The notes beneath the pieces were generated by a model, which worked only from the letters and a program-made list of their open reading frames with translations, searched no databases and had not been told where the DNA came from. A stretch of DNA of 64,000 nucleotides, from assembly GCF_030378165.1 (NCBI RefSeq), contig NZ_CP119766.1:1426001-1490000 (forward strand), written 5' to 3'. Positions 45,298 through 53,654 of the stretch are shown piece after piece. A program made the position numbers and the translations under genes. Within the stretch, counting starts at the first letter, position 1. Each line of letters begins with the position of its first letter. The DNA is from Flavobacterium panacagri. Lineage in GTDB: Bacteria > Bacteroidota > Bacteroidia > Flavobacteriales > Flavobacteriaceae.

Positions 45298-46005
45298 TTA
45301 ATTAAGATACTTCGCTAAAACAGGATCCTTATCCGGGGCATGATATCCCATAATAATTCTGTCTTTGAATGCTTTCTTTGAAATCACAACCAGCTGACTG
45401 CTCACATAATTTCCGGTTGGCGAAAATGTTAGTTGATAAATCGTATCGCCTTTATTCCAGATAAAATGCTCGGGATAAGTAATATAATAATCATCGAAAT
45501 CATCTTTTATCTTTTTGGTTTCGTTAGGCAGTTTGTCCAAAAGAAGTTTTTGCGACTTATCGATTTCGTTATATGGCGTGTTTTCGCTCTTTACAATTTC
45601 GGTTGGATTGCCCAGTTTTTTCTTGAGAAAATCGAAAAGAGCAATGCTTTGATCGTTTTTTGGATTGATTCTCATAAAAGCAATTTTATTATCGTAAACA
45701 GTTATTGCCGTTCCCATAACATCATTTATTGGAATTCCTCCGTAGTTAAGCTGTGCCGTGTTTTTTTCGCCCATAAAGACATAATTGGTAGATTTTTCGC
45801 CCTTGTCTACTAAATTTAGACTGGCATCTTCTCCATTAACAACTGCTTCATAATGTCCTTTTTGTTCTGTTTTGGAAGAAAAGGAAAGTCCGTCGAGATA
45901 GGTTTCGGCACTTTTGTTGAAATCTATAGTGGATAAATCTTGTGATTTTGAGGTGCAACTCATTAGTAATAGTAAGTTTAATGAAATTAAAATTTTATTT
46001 TTCAT
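45298..46005 (-). CDS. Lipoprotein of unknown function
   Basis: 235 residues from MKNKILISLNLLLLMSC, a lipoprotein signal with Cys17. The open frame extends to 46137, but that would place 44 residues before the lipobox, so 46005 is chosen. The body contains SAETYLDGLSFSSKTEQKGH, VMGTAITVYDNKIAFMRINP and a WNKGDTIYQLTFSPTGNYVS segment. No known motif. Divergent from the next lipoprotein gene. Confidence 0.8.
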   Translation of the reverse strand: MKNKILISLNLLLLMSCTSKSQDLSTIDFNKSAETYLDGLSFSSKTEQKGHYEAVVNGEDASLNLVDKGEKSTNYVFMGEKNTAQLNYGGIPINDVMGTAITVYDNKIAFMRINPKNDQSIALFDFLKKKLGNPTEIVKSENTPYNEIDKSQKLLLDKLPNETKKIKDDFDDYYITYPEHFIWNKGDTIYQLTFSPTGNYVSSQLVVISKKAFKDRIIMGYHAPDKDPVLAKYLN

Positions 46006-46206
46006 AACTAAAGTCCTTGATTTATGTAATTTTTTACTGTTGAAAAAATAGAGTAGAGGTACTAAAAATATATTTTGACTTTTACCAAGATAAAAAATAG
46101 TTTGCAATAAAAACCTACAAAGTGTAAAAAAAAACAATTATTAATAGAGCGATTGATTATTGAAAAATAAACTCTAAATTGGTAGTATAATCTTATTTTA
46201 AAGAGT

Positions 46207-46788
46207 ATGAAATCAATTCTATATGCCTTTTTAAGCTTTTTACTTTTTTCTTCCTGCGCCTCTTTTTCAGATAAAATGGTTAAAGATAATAAGGAGAATT
46301 TATCAGAAAATGAGTTGTCTAAACTGGAAGGAACTTATGAGCTGTTTCCTGATTTACGATATAATGAAAAAGGAATTGCAGAATTGATGAATTCTCAAGA
46401 TTCTAGGGTAAGACGTGATCTAAACTATTTTGTTTCGTTTAAAGAGACAAAACAAAGTGATTTTGGAGTTTATTTGGTTGATGTAAAGTTGATTAGTGGA
46501 AACAGGTTAAAATTTACCACGAAAAAAGATAATGTGGAAATAGAAAGTTTTGAAGTGGGAGGAAAACTAAAAAAAGGACTTTTCTATCTTGACAATAGAT
46601 ATTTAAAACGAAATGGTATTCCGTATCTTGCGGGTGGTTATACCAATTACAAAACCCGAATTGGACTGGCTAAAGATGAAGGACTTCTAGTTAATTATGC
46701 TTATGATAATTCGGGCGCTATTTTGTTTCTTTTTTGGGCAGGCTCTGATTATAATTCGGTTTATCATTATAAACGTATTGAAAAATAA
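46207..46788 (+). CDS. Lipoprotein of unknown function
   Basis: 193 residues; signal MKSILYAFLSFLLFSSC with Cys17. Contains LEGTYELFPDLRYNEKG and, later, LFWAGSDYNSVYHYKRIEK; beta-rich, perhaps lipocalin-like in shape (LEGTYE start), but not assignable. The stop codon overlaps the ATG of the next gene (TAATG), so the two are translated together. Confidence 0.8.
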   Translation: MKSILYAFLSFLLFSSCASFSDKMVKDNKENLSENELSKLEGTYELFPDLRYNEKGIAELMNSQDSRVRRDLNYFVSFKETKQSDFGVYLVDVKLISGNRLKFTTKKDNVEIESFEVGGKLKKGLFYLDNRYLKRNGIPYLAGGYTNYKTRIGLAKDEGLLVNYAYDNSGAILFLFWAGSDYNSVYHYKRIEK

Positions 46789-47129
46789 TGAATTCATATA
46801 AATACCATTTTCGTCCCGGTTATCAATCCAAAGAACTTTTAATAGCTATTTTTAGCGGTGCTGAAAGCGAATCTTTTTTGTTTGATTTTCTGCACATCAT
46901 TCGTGAAATAAACCCCAAAACGACGGACATTCTTGATTTATGGATGAATGACGAAATTTTGATGACTTATAATTCTGAGATTGGAGAATTTACCATTTCC
47001 AAAGATATCTGGGGTTTTGCTTTTATAATGGCAGATGATAATCAGGATGGTTTGTATAAGATTAATTCGATTTTGGAAAAGTCGGAACTGTTTGAAAAAG
47101 TTGAAGTTGATTTTGAAAACTACAAATAA
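46788..47129 (+). CDS. Small cytosolic protein of unknown function
   Basis: 113 residues, no signal or membrane segment. It contains YQSKELLIAIFSGAESESFL and an acidic tail around ADDNQDGLYKINSILEKSEL. Starts on the last base of the preceding lipoprotein's stop codon. I do not recognise a family. Followed by a 110-bp structured repeat. Confidence 0.75.
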   Translation: MNSYKYHFRPGYQSKELLIAIFSGAESESFLFDFLHIIREINPKTTDILDLWMNDEILMTYNSEIGEFTISKDIWGFAFIMADDNQDGLYKINSILEKSELFEKVEVDFENYK

Positions 47130-47140
47130 AAACGAAATGT

Positions 47141-47250
47141 TCTAATCTAGCCCCGATAGAAGTGATATCCTTTTGTTCTGGGGTTCAGAACAAAAGATAT
47201 AACGGATAGCGGGACTAAAGGTTCTTTTGAAAACGAGTTTTTCTGCTTCT
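47141..47250. repeat. 110-bp structured repeat, copy 1
   Basis: Begins TCTAATCTAGCCCCGATAG and ends TTCTGCTTCT. Central hairpin CTTTTGTTCTG/CAGAACAAAAG with GGGTT loop, and an outer imperfect stem TAGCCCCG/CGGGACTA. Copy 2 at 53530 has the same length and orientation, with four compensatory pair changes in the central stem. Confidence 0.85.
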
Positions 47251-47370
47251 TAAAAAAAGAAAAAATCCACAAAGATATAGTTCTAAAAAGTTGTGCTTAA
47301 ATACGGTTTCCCACATTATTTTATTCTGGAAATATTATATATTTGGCCTTTGTGTAATATAAATAACTTG

Positions 47371-47733
47371 ATGGATTTACCTCCTTATTCGCCAGGATTG
47401 CATAAACTGGTTACTTTACATGTCGCCGAAATTTCGAAGCTTACCAACAGTAATGGTTTTGTTGCGGTTACCAATTCCATTTTAGAAAAATACGAATTGG
47501 AGAAGGTTGGTGCAGTGGTACATAACTTTGATAACGATAGTTTTACAATTTCATACTGTCTTAAGGAATCGCATATTTGCATACATACTTGGCCAGAATA
47601 CAATCAGTTGACTTTGGATGTTTATTTGTGTAATTATCTTCAGGATAATTCGGATAAAGTGCGCGCTGTAATGGCCGATTATATTGCCTATTTTGATGCT
47701 GAGATTATTAAAGATTTTGAAATTAACCGATAA
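47371..47733 (+). CDS. speD: S-adenosylmethionine decarboxylase proenzyme
   Basis: 120 residues from MDLPPYSPGLHKLV; an upstream Met (47293) gives an unlikely 26-residue extension. Bacterial class 1B AdoMetDC. The self-cleavage site Glu66-Ser67 is in LKESHICIHTWPEY (Ser67 becomes the pyruvoyl group). His72 and Cys87 lie 5 and 20 residues further, the same spacings as in the Thermotoga enzyme. It supplies decarboxylated SAM as aminopropyl donor. It opens an operon that also encodes a membrane-fused spermidine synthase, so both steps of aminopropyl transfer are linked here. DUF4178 gene 3 bp downstream. Confidence 0.93.
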   Translation: MDLPPYSPGLHKLVTLHVAEISKLTNSNGFVAVTNSILEKYELEKVGAVVHNFDNDSFTISYCLKESHICIHTWPEYNQLTLDVYLCNYLQDNSDKVRAVMADYIAYFDAEIIKDFEINR

Positions 47734-47736
47734 GAT

Positions 47737-48966
47737 ATGAAGATTCCTTGTTACGATTGTAATACAGAAACCGAATTAGAGGTTGGTTTTGAAGTAGTCA
47801 ATTTTGTGTGCCCGAAATGTCATAGTTTGTATGCTCGTGACGATGCGGGCCAGTTTCGAAGAAAAAATAAATATAAAGGAGCAGATTATAATGCTCCATT
47901 AGCGATTGGTGATGTTGGTTTTTTAAAAGGAAGCGAATATAAGGTCGTTGGAATCTTAGTTAAAAAAATTCATCCCGATTACAGCTGGATGGAATTTATT
48001 CTTCAAAATGATAAAAAGGAGTTTCTGTATTTATCACTTTCTGATGGACATTGGATTTTATTAACGGAAATGGAAGAGACTTTTAATGTGAAGTCTCACC
48101 CTTTGGTTTTAGAACATGATGGGAAAGATTATGAGATTTATGATTATTCTAATACGCTAATTATTAATGCAGAAGGTTTTTTCGATTTTGAACTGCCACA
48201 GAATACCATAATTTATGTTGTTGAGTATATCAGGCCGCCTTATATGATTTCTATTGAAACGGTGCATAAGGCTGATACGGCATTTTATGGCGAATACATT
48301 AAAAAAAGTGAGATTAGAAAAGCCTTTAAAAAAGTTTTTCTGCCTTATCAGTCAGGTGTAAACGTAATTCAGCCATCTCGTTTTGATTTGAGAAATACAG
48401 CTATTATTTTCTGCTGTTTCGCTTTATTGATTCTGACAGCCAATTGGTACATTTATAAAGATCAGGTGGAGCAAAATGTGTTTAACAGTGCCATTAAATT
48501 CGACGAGTTTAATAATAAAGAAATGACTACTCCGTCGTTTGTGCTTAATGGTGCATCGGCTCCTATGACGATTAGGGTTTCGACGGCAGTCAATAATTCA
48601 TGGGCAAATTTAAATATTGCTTTGATTAATGAAGATAATGGCGACGAGACTTATGCCAGCAAAGACATAGAATATTATTATGGTTCTTCTGAAGGAGAAT
48701 CCTGGACAGAAGGAAGTCAGTCCGAGAAATTTAATATCTGTGGTGTAAAAGCAGGGAAATACCATCTTTCGATCACACCAATGAAAGCTCCTGAAGATCT
48801 TTCGACTACTACAATGAATGTAAGTGTAGTCTGGAATCAGCCGTCGAGTCGAAATGTGTGGCTGGTTCTTATTGGGATGATTGCACTTTATTTTATAATA
48901 CGATATTTCAAAAACCAATTTGAAAGAAAGAGATGGGCAGACAGTTCTTACTCCACTTATGACTAA
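47737..48966 (+). CDS. DUF4178 protein with zinc ribbon and two membrane segments
   Basis: 409 residues. N-terminal zinc-ribbon (Cys5-x2-Cys8 and Cys25-x2-Cys28), then DUF4178-like beta-barrel regions (AIGDVGFLKGSEYKVVGILV; WMEFILQNDKKEFLYLSLSD). A first membrane segment near 219-239 is followed by an extracytoplasmic domain (FVLNGASAPMTIRVSTAVNN), and a second segment lies near 380-397. DUF4178 is often encoded with AdoMetDC, DUF350 and a spermidine synthase-like protein, as here. The function is not established; it could sense or scaffold the membrane polyamine enzymes. Confidence 0.88.
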   Translation: MKIPCYDCNTETELEVGFEVVNFVCPKCHSLYARDDAGQFRRKNKYKGADYNAPLAIGDVGFLKGSEYKVVGILVKKIHPDYSWMEFILQNDKKEFLYLSLSDGHWILLTEMEETFNVKSHPLVLEHDGKDYEIYDYSNTLIINAEGFFDFELPQNTIIYVVEYIRPPYMISIETVHKADTAFYGEYIKKSEIRKAFKKVFLPYQSGVNVIQPSRFDLRNTAIIFCCFALLILTANWYIYKDQVEQNVFNSAIKFDEFNNKEMTTPSFVLNGASAPMTIRVSTAVNNSWANLNIALINEDNGDETYASKDIEYYYGSSEGESWTEGSQSEKFNICGVKAGKYHLSITPMKAPEDLSTTTMNVSVVWNQPSSRNVWLVLIGMIALYFIIRYFKNQFERKRWADSSYSTYD

Positions 48967-48972
48967 AATATT

Positions 48973-49158
48973 ATGACTAAAATATCAGATTTCTTTGCCA
49001 ATAATTGGGCTCCATTAGCAATAGGATTCTTTTGCTTTGGAGTTTATATGTACTTTTCTCTTGCCGGAAACCGAATCTGCGACTGCGAAACTACAGAAAA
49101 ATACAGATCAACAACGAGCGGAAGCCGTTCATCTTATAACCATTTTTACCACAAATAA
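48973..49158 (+). CDS. Small single-pass membrane protein
   Basis: 61 residues. One membrane segment (WAPLAIGFFCFGVYMYFSLA), then a Cys pair (CDCETTEK) and a Ser/Tyr/His-rich tail. It lies 6 bp after the DUF4178 gene and 12 bp before the DUF350 gene, so it is a real member of the operon. Unknown family. Confidence 0.75.
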   Translation: MTKISDFFANNWAPLAIGFFCFGVYMYFSLAGNRICDCETTEKYRSTTSGSRSSYNHFYHK

Positions 49159-49170
49159 AAAAAATCAATT

Positions 49171-49386
49171 ATGGAATTAATTCACGCTCAGCCAATAGTA
49201 AATTCGATTATCTATTCTATTTTAGGAATTGCCATTTTGTTAGTAGGCTATTTTATTATCGAAAAACTGACTCCAGAAAATACCTGGAAAGAAGTTACAG
49301 AAAAAAGTAATGTTGCTGTTGCAATTGTTTTGGCAGCGTTTATCATTGGAATTTCCATGATTATTAGTGCCGCAATTCATGGGTAA
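49171..49386 (+). CDS. DUF350 (YjfL-like) membrane protein
   Basis: 71 residues, two membrane segments (NSIIYSILGIAILLVGYFII and NVAVAIVLAAFIIGISMIIS). This is half the size of the usual duplicated DUF350/YjfL protein, so one repeat unit. Its last 8 bp overlap the start of the spermidine synthase-like gene. Known for association with polyamine and PspA-type membrane-stress operons; molecular role unknown. Confidence 0.85.
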   Translation: MELIHAQPIVNSIIYSILGIAILLVGYFIIEKLTPENTWKEVTEKSNVAVAIVLAAFIIGISMIISAAIHG

Positions 49387-50899
49387 AAAGTTTCTTAGGT
49401 TTGAATTTCTTTTACTTTTCGCTGTATTTATAATTGCCACTTGCGGTCTTATTTATGAATTGGTTGCGGGAACTTTGGCGAGTTATTTATTAGGCGATTC
49501 GGTAAAACAGTTTTCATTTATTATTGGCGTGTACCTGTTTTCGATGGGTATAGGCTCTTTTTTCTCGAAGTTTTTCAATAAGAATCTGCTCAATACTTTT
49601 GTAGAAATCGAAATTCTGGTTGGACTTATCGGCGGTTTAAGTTCGGTGGTTTTGTTTCTGCTTTTTGAAAGTGTAGGTTCTTTTCAATTCATTCTATATT
49701 TATTTGTTTTCGTAACCGGATTTTTGGTCGGATTGGAGATTCCGCTTTTGATGAATATTTTAAAAGATAGGGTTGAATTCAAAGATCTGGTTTCGAATGT
49801 TTTTACGTTTGATTATATCGGAGCGCTTTTGGCATCGATCTTATTTCCGTTAGTTTTAGTGCCAAAATTAGGCATTATGGGAACTTCTCTTTTCTTCGGA
49901 ATGATTAATATAAGCATTGCGATTGCCTTATGTTTTTTATTGAAAAGAGAATTAAAGAAACCGTCTTTGTTAAGAGCAAAAGCCGTTTTCTCATTTTTGA
50001 TATTATTGACTGTTTTCATTTTTTCGAATGATATTCTCGCGTATTCAGAAGGAAAATTGTACGGAGAAAATATCATTTATACGAATTCGACACCATATCA
50101 GCGTATCGTTTTAACGCATAATAAGAGCGATTACAGGCTTTATTTGAATAACAACCTACAATTTAGTTCTGCTGACGAATATCGTTATCACGAGGCTTTG
50201 GTTCATCCCGCGATGTCGATGGCAAAAAGCGTTGAGAATGTTTTGGTTTTAGGTGGAGGAGACGGACTTGCCGTTCGTGAAATCCTGAAATATAAAGATG
50301 TTAAGAAAGTAACTTTGGTCGATTTGGACGAAGGAATGACCAAATTGTTTAAAACCAATTCGGTGTTGACGAATTTCAATCAAAATTCTTTGAATAATCA
50401 TAAAGTTACCGTAATCAATACCGACGCTTATATTTGGGCGAAAAACAACAAAGAAAAATACGATGTAGCGATAATCGATTTTCCGGATCCGTCCAATTAT
50501 AGTTTGGGGAAATTGTATTCGCTTAATTTTTATCAAACCATTAAAACCATTTTAAAACCTGACGCAGCCGTTGTAATACAAACTACATCGCCTTATTTTG
50601 CACCGAAATCTTTTTGGTGTATCAATAAAACAGTCATGCAGGTTTTTCCTCAGGTAGATGCTTATCATGCCTATGTTCCGTCGTTTGGAGAATGGGGTTA
50701 TACGATTGCCATAAATGGTTTTGGAACGACTTTTAATTCCGTAAACCGAAAAGCTGACGGATTGCGATTTTACAATTACCAATTCGACCGCTTCAATTAT
50801 TTTACCAACGATATGATTTCAAACCAAATCGAAATCAATCGTTTAGATAACCAGATTTTAGTACGCTATTTTGATGAAGAGTGGGGAAAACTGCAATAA
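49379..50899 (+). CDS. Membrane-fused spermidine synthase-like aminopropyltransferase
   Basis: 506 residues from the ATG at 49379 (a GTG at 49367 is also in frame). About the first 210 residues form seven or so membrane segments (LRFEFLLLFAVFIIATCGLI; LVGLEIPLLMNILKDRVE). The rest is a spermidine synthase fold with the SAM motif LVLGGGDGLAVREIL (Gly292), DEYRYHEALVHPAM upstream and the catalytic DFPDPSNYSLGKLYS. It transfers an aminopropyl group from decarboxylated SAM to a polyamine or other amine at the membrane. Overlaps DUF350 by 8 bp and the flavoprotein gene by 26 bp, so tightly coupled. Confidence 0.92.
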   Translation: MGKKFLRFEFLLLFAVFIIATCGLIYELVAGTLASYLLGDSVKQFSFIIGVYLFSMGIGSFFSKFFNKNLLNTFVEIEILVGLIGGLSSVVLFLLFESVGSFQFILYLFVFVTGFLVGLEIPLLMNILKDRVEFKDLVSNVFTFDYIGALLASILFPLVLVPKLGIMGTSLFFGMINISIAIALCFLLKRELKKPSLLRAKAVFSFLILLTVFIFSNDILAYSEGKLYGENIIYTNSTPYQRIVLTHNKSDYRLYLNNNLQFSSADEYRYHEALVHPAMSMAKSVENVLVLGGGDGLAVREILKYKDVKKVTLVDLDEGMTKLFKTNSVLTNFNQNSLNNHKVTVINTDAYIWAKNNKEKYDVAIIDFPDPSNYSLGKLYSLNFYQTIKTILKPDAAVVIQTTSPYFAPKSFWCINKTVMQVFPQVDAYHAYVPSFGEWGYTIAINGFGTTFNSVNRKADGLRFYNYQFDRFNYFTNDMISNQIEINRLDNQILVRYFDEEWGKLQ

Positions 50900-52502
50900 A
50901 TCCAGAAGGAGTTTTATAAAAATAGTAGGAACGGCTTTAATTGCGGTTCCATTTCTGCAGTTTTGTTCTGATAAAATTGCGGTACTGATGATTCGTTTAT
51001 CGGGAACAAAACATTTGCTTGGACATCGTTTATGGATTAAAGATTTTCCTAAACCCACCAAAAAAATTGAGATTCCGTATTTAATCGTTGGCGGTGGAAT
51101 TTCGGGTTTAAGCGCCGCGCGACAATTTCATAAAAAAGGAATTTCAGATTTTCTGATCGTAGAACTAGAAAATCATTTGGGAGGAAATTCTTCCAACGGA
51201 GAAAACAAATATTCCAAATATCCTTTAGGAGCACATTATCTTCCTTTACCTAATTTTCAGGATAAAGAACTGCTTCGTTTTCTGGAAGAAGAAAAGATCA
51301 TTTTAAGCTACGACGAAAAAGGTTTCCCTGTTTTTGATGAATTACAGTTGACTTTTGCGCCAGATGAACGTTTGTTTTACAAAAATAATTGGCAGGAAGG
51401 TGTAGTTCCAAAAGAAGGAAACTTGATTTCAGATGATTTGGAGTTTCAAGAATTCTTCAAAAAAATGGATATTTTTAGAACTGCAAAAGGCGAAGATCAA
51501 AAATATTTGTTTGATATTCCGCTTTATCTTTCTTCTAAAGACGAAAAGACAAGAGCTTTAGATAAAATAACTATGAAACAATGGTTTAAAGACAATCATT
51601 TTACGTCTGAACCTTTGTTCAATTATATCGATTATTGCTGTAAAGACGATTTTGGTTTAGGAATCGAATACGTTTCGGCTTGGGCAGGAATTCATTATTT
51701 TGCAGGAAGAAAACAGGATTCTACACCCGAAAAACACGACAGCGTTTTAACTTGGCCGGAAGGGAATTCACGTTTAGCCAATCATTTAAAAAAATATACG
51801 AAAGATAAATCGCTGGAAAATCATTTGGTTTATGAAGTTAAAGTCGAGAACAATAAAGTAATCGCAAAAGCTTTTGATAACGTAAACAAAACATCCGTTG
51901 AAATTATTGCCGATAAAGTGATAATGGCTTCTCCGCAATTTGTAAATCAGTATTTGATTAATGATAGAAAGGCGTTTACAAAAAACTTTCATTACACGCC
52001 TTGGCTTTTGGCAACTTTAGTTGTCAATGATTTGTTTGACAATTTTAGTTTTCCGCTTTCGTGGGATAATGTAATTTATGATGCAAAAGGTTTAGGATAT
52101 GTTTACGATCAGCATCAGACCGTGAATCAGGTTCAGGACAAAAAGGTGATTACCTATTATTATAGTTTTTCGTCTGCCGATTTGAAGAAAACCAGAAAAG
52201 AGCTTTATAAAAAAGACAAAGAATATTGGAAACAGTTTGTGCTGAACGATTTAAAAGTAGCGCATCAGGATATTGAAGAATATACAGAAGCTGTCGAAGT
52301 TTTTCTTTTAGGACACGGAATGATTTCGCCTGCGCCAGGATTTATTTTTGGTGAAGCGAAGAAACAGGCCAAGCAGAATATTCAGAATAAAATATATTTT
52401 GCGCATAGCGATTTATCCGGAATTTCGATTTTTGAAGAAGCTTTTCATCAGGGAATTAATGTTGTAAATGAAATTGTAGATGGAACAACCGTGGATTCAT
52501 AA
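50874..52502 (+). CDS. Tat-exported FAD amine-oxidase-like protein
   Basis: 542 residues from ATG at 50874. Twin-arginine signal SRRSFIK (Arg11-Arg12) followed by VGTALIAVPFLQFC, so it is folded with its cofactor and then exported, perhaps lipid-anchored at Cys. The FAD-binding Rossmann motif YLIVGGGISGLSAA is followed by VELENHLGGNSS, as in flavin amine oxidases and phytoene-desaturase relatives; the C-terminus has ISIFEEAFHQG. In this operon a polyamine is an obvious possible substrate, but no polyamine-specific residue can be named. Overlaps both neighbours (26 bp and 23 bp). Confidence 0.85.
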   Translation: MKSGENCNKSRRSFIKIVGTALIAVPFLQFCSDKIAVLMIRLSGTKHLLGHRLWIKDFPKPTKKIEIPYLIVGGGISGLSAARQFHKKGISDFLIVELENHLGGNSSNGENKYSKYPLGAHYLPLPNFQDKELLRFLEEEKIILSYDEKGFPVFDELQLTFAPDERLFYKNNWQEGVVPKEGNLISDDLEFQEFFKKMDIFRTAKGEDQKYLFDIPLYLSSKDEKTRALDKITMKQWFKDNHFTSEPLFNYIDYCCKDDFGLGIEYVSAWAGIHYFAGRKQDSTPEKHDSVLTWPEGNSRLANHLKKYTKDKSLENHLVYEVKVENNKVIAKAFDNVNKTSVEIIADKVIMASPQFVNQYLINDRKAFTKNFHYTPWLLATLVVNDLFDNFSFPLSWDNVIYDAKGLGYVYDQHQTVNQVQDKKVITYYYSFSSADLKKTRKELYKKDKEYWKQFVLNDLKVAHQDIEEYTEAVEVFLLGHGMISPAPGFIFGEAKKQAKQNIQNKIYFAHSDLSGISIFEEAFHQGINVVNEIVDGTTVDS

Positions 52503-53499
52503 AGCCAAAACCGATTTAACTTTTATCATTGGACCGTCATTTTTTGTATTGGCGATCATCTTTTTGTTTCAGGATTATATTACTCAGATTGAAGAGCATT
52601 ATTCTTTTTACACTTGGTTGTTTTTAATTGTTTTTATTGATGTCGCCCACGTTTACGCTACATTATTCAAAACTTATTTTGTCGCTGATGAATTTCAGAA
52701 ACAGAAAAGAAGATTGATTCTTCTTCCACTTATTTGTTTTGTCACAGGAATTGTGCTTTTTGCTTTTGGAAGTTTGGTTTTTTGGTCGTTTCTGGCTTAT
52801 GTGGCTGTTTTTCATTTCATCAGACAGCAATACGGTTTTATGAGATTGTACGCCAGAAAAGAAACGAAAACAAAAATCTCGGTTTGGATTGATAATCTCG
52901 CCATTTATGCTTCAACTGGATATCCCATGTTATATTGGTTTTTTTCGTCCAAGCGAAAGTTCAACTGGTTTGTAGAAAATGAGTTTTTTAGGTTTGAAAA
53001 CCAAAGAATTCTTGAAATTCTGTTTTGGATTTATATCGGGATTTTGATTTTGTATGTAGCTTATACGACTGTAAAATCAATTCAGAATCGATTTTTTAAT
53101 ATTCCGAAAAACAGCATTATTCTAGGAACGGCCTTGTCCTGGTATTTCGGAATTGTGTATTTTAATGACGATTTGGTTTTTACTTTATTGAATGTCGTTT
53201 CGCATGGAATTCCGTATATGGCTTTGGTTTATTTTAGGGAAATTGATGGAAAATCAGCCTCGGAATTAGGGCGTTTGTCTTTTTTAAAACAATACAAAGG
53301 GATTTTAATTTATATTGGAATTCTTCTTTTAATTGCCTTTTCGGAAGAATTTCTTTGGGAGTTTTTTGTTTGGAATGAAAATATCACAATAAGCAGTTTT
53401 GATTTTTCGAGCTGGCAGATTTTGTTAGTTCCTTTGTTGAGCGTTCCGCAGTTTACTCATTATTTGTTGGATGGGTTTATTTGGAAGTCTAAGAAGTAA
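52480..53499 (+). CDS. Multi-pass membrane protein with conserved-looking His residues
   Basis: 339 residues, eight or so membrane segments. Four His-bearing motifs lie in or next to helices: FIDVAHVYATLFKTYF, AVFHFIRQQYGFMRLY, NVVSHGIPYMALVYF and VPQFTHYLLDGFIW. This arrangement suggests a metal- or haem-binding integral membrane enzyme, though I cannot assign a family with confidence. Starts within the flavoprotein gene (23-bp overlap), so the two are probably functional partners, for example an electron-transfer pair. Last gene of the operon. Confidence 0.8.
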   Translation: MEQPWIHKAKTDLTFIIGPSFFVLAIIFLFQDYITQIEEHYSFYTWLFLIVFIDVAHVYATLFKTYFVADEFQKQKRRLILLPLICFVTGIVLFAFGSLVFWSFLAYVAVFHFIRQQYGFMRLYARKETKTKISVWIDNLAIYASTGYPMLYWFFSSKRKFNWFVENEFFRFENQRILEILFWIYIGILILYVAYTTVKSIQNRFFNIPKNSIILGTALSWYFGIVYFNDDLVFTLLNVVSHGIPYMALVYFREIDGKSASELGRLSFLKQYKGILIYIGILLLIAFSEEFLWEFFVWNENITISSFDFSSWQILLVPLLSVPQFTHYLLDGFIWKSKK

Positions 53500-53529
53500 A
53501 TCTCTTTCGTTCTTGTGAAAAATAAAACG

Positions 53530-53639
53530 TCTAATCTAGCCCCGATAGGAGCGGTGTCCTTTTATGGCGGGGTTCGCCATAAAAGATATAGCGGATAGCG
53601 GGACTAAACGTGATTTTGAAAATGAATTTTTCTGCTTCT
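53530..53639. repeat. 110-bp structured repeat, copy 2
   Basis: Same length and orientation as 47141-47250. Central stem is CTTTTATGGCG/CGCCATAAAAG with the same GGGTT loop. It lies just after the polyamine operon, so the operon is bracketed by the two copies. Confidence 0.85.
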
Positions 53640-53654
53640 AAAAAAATAAAAAGC

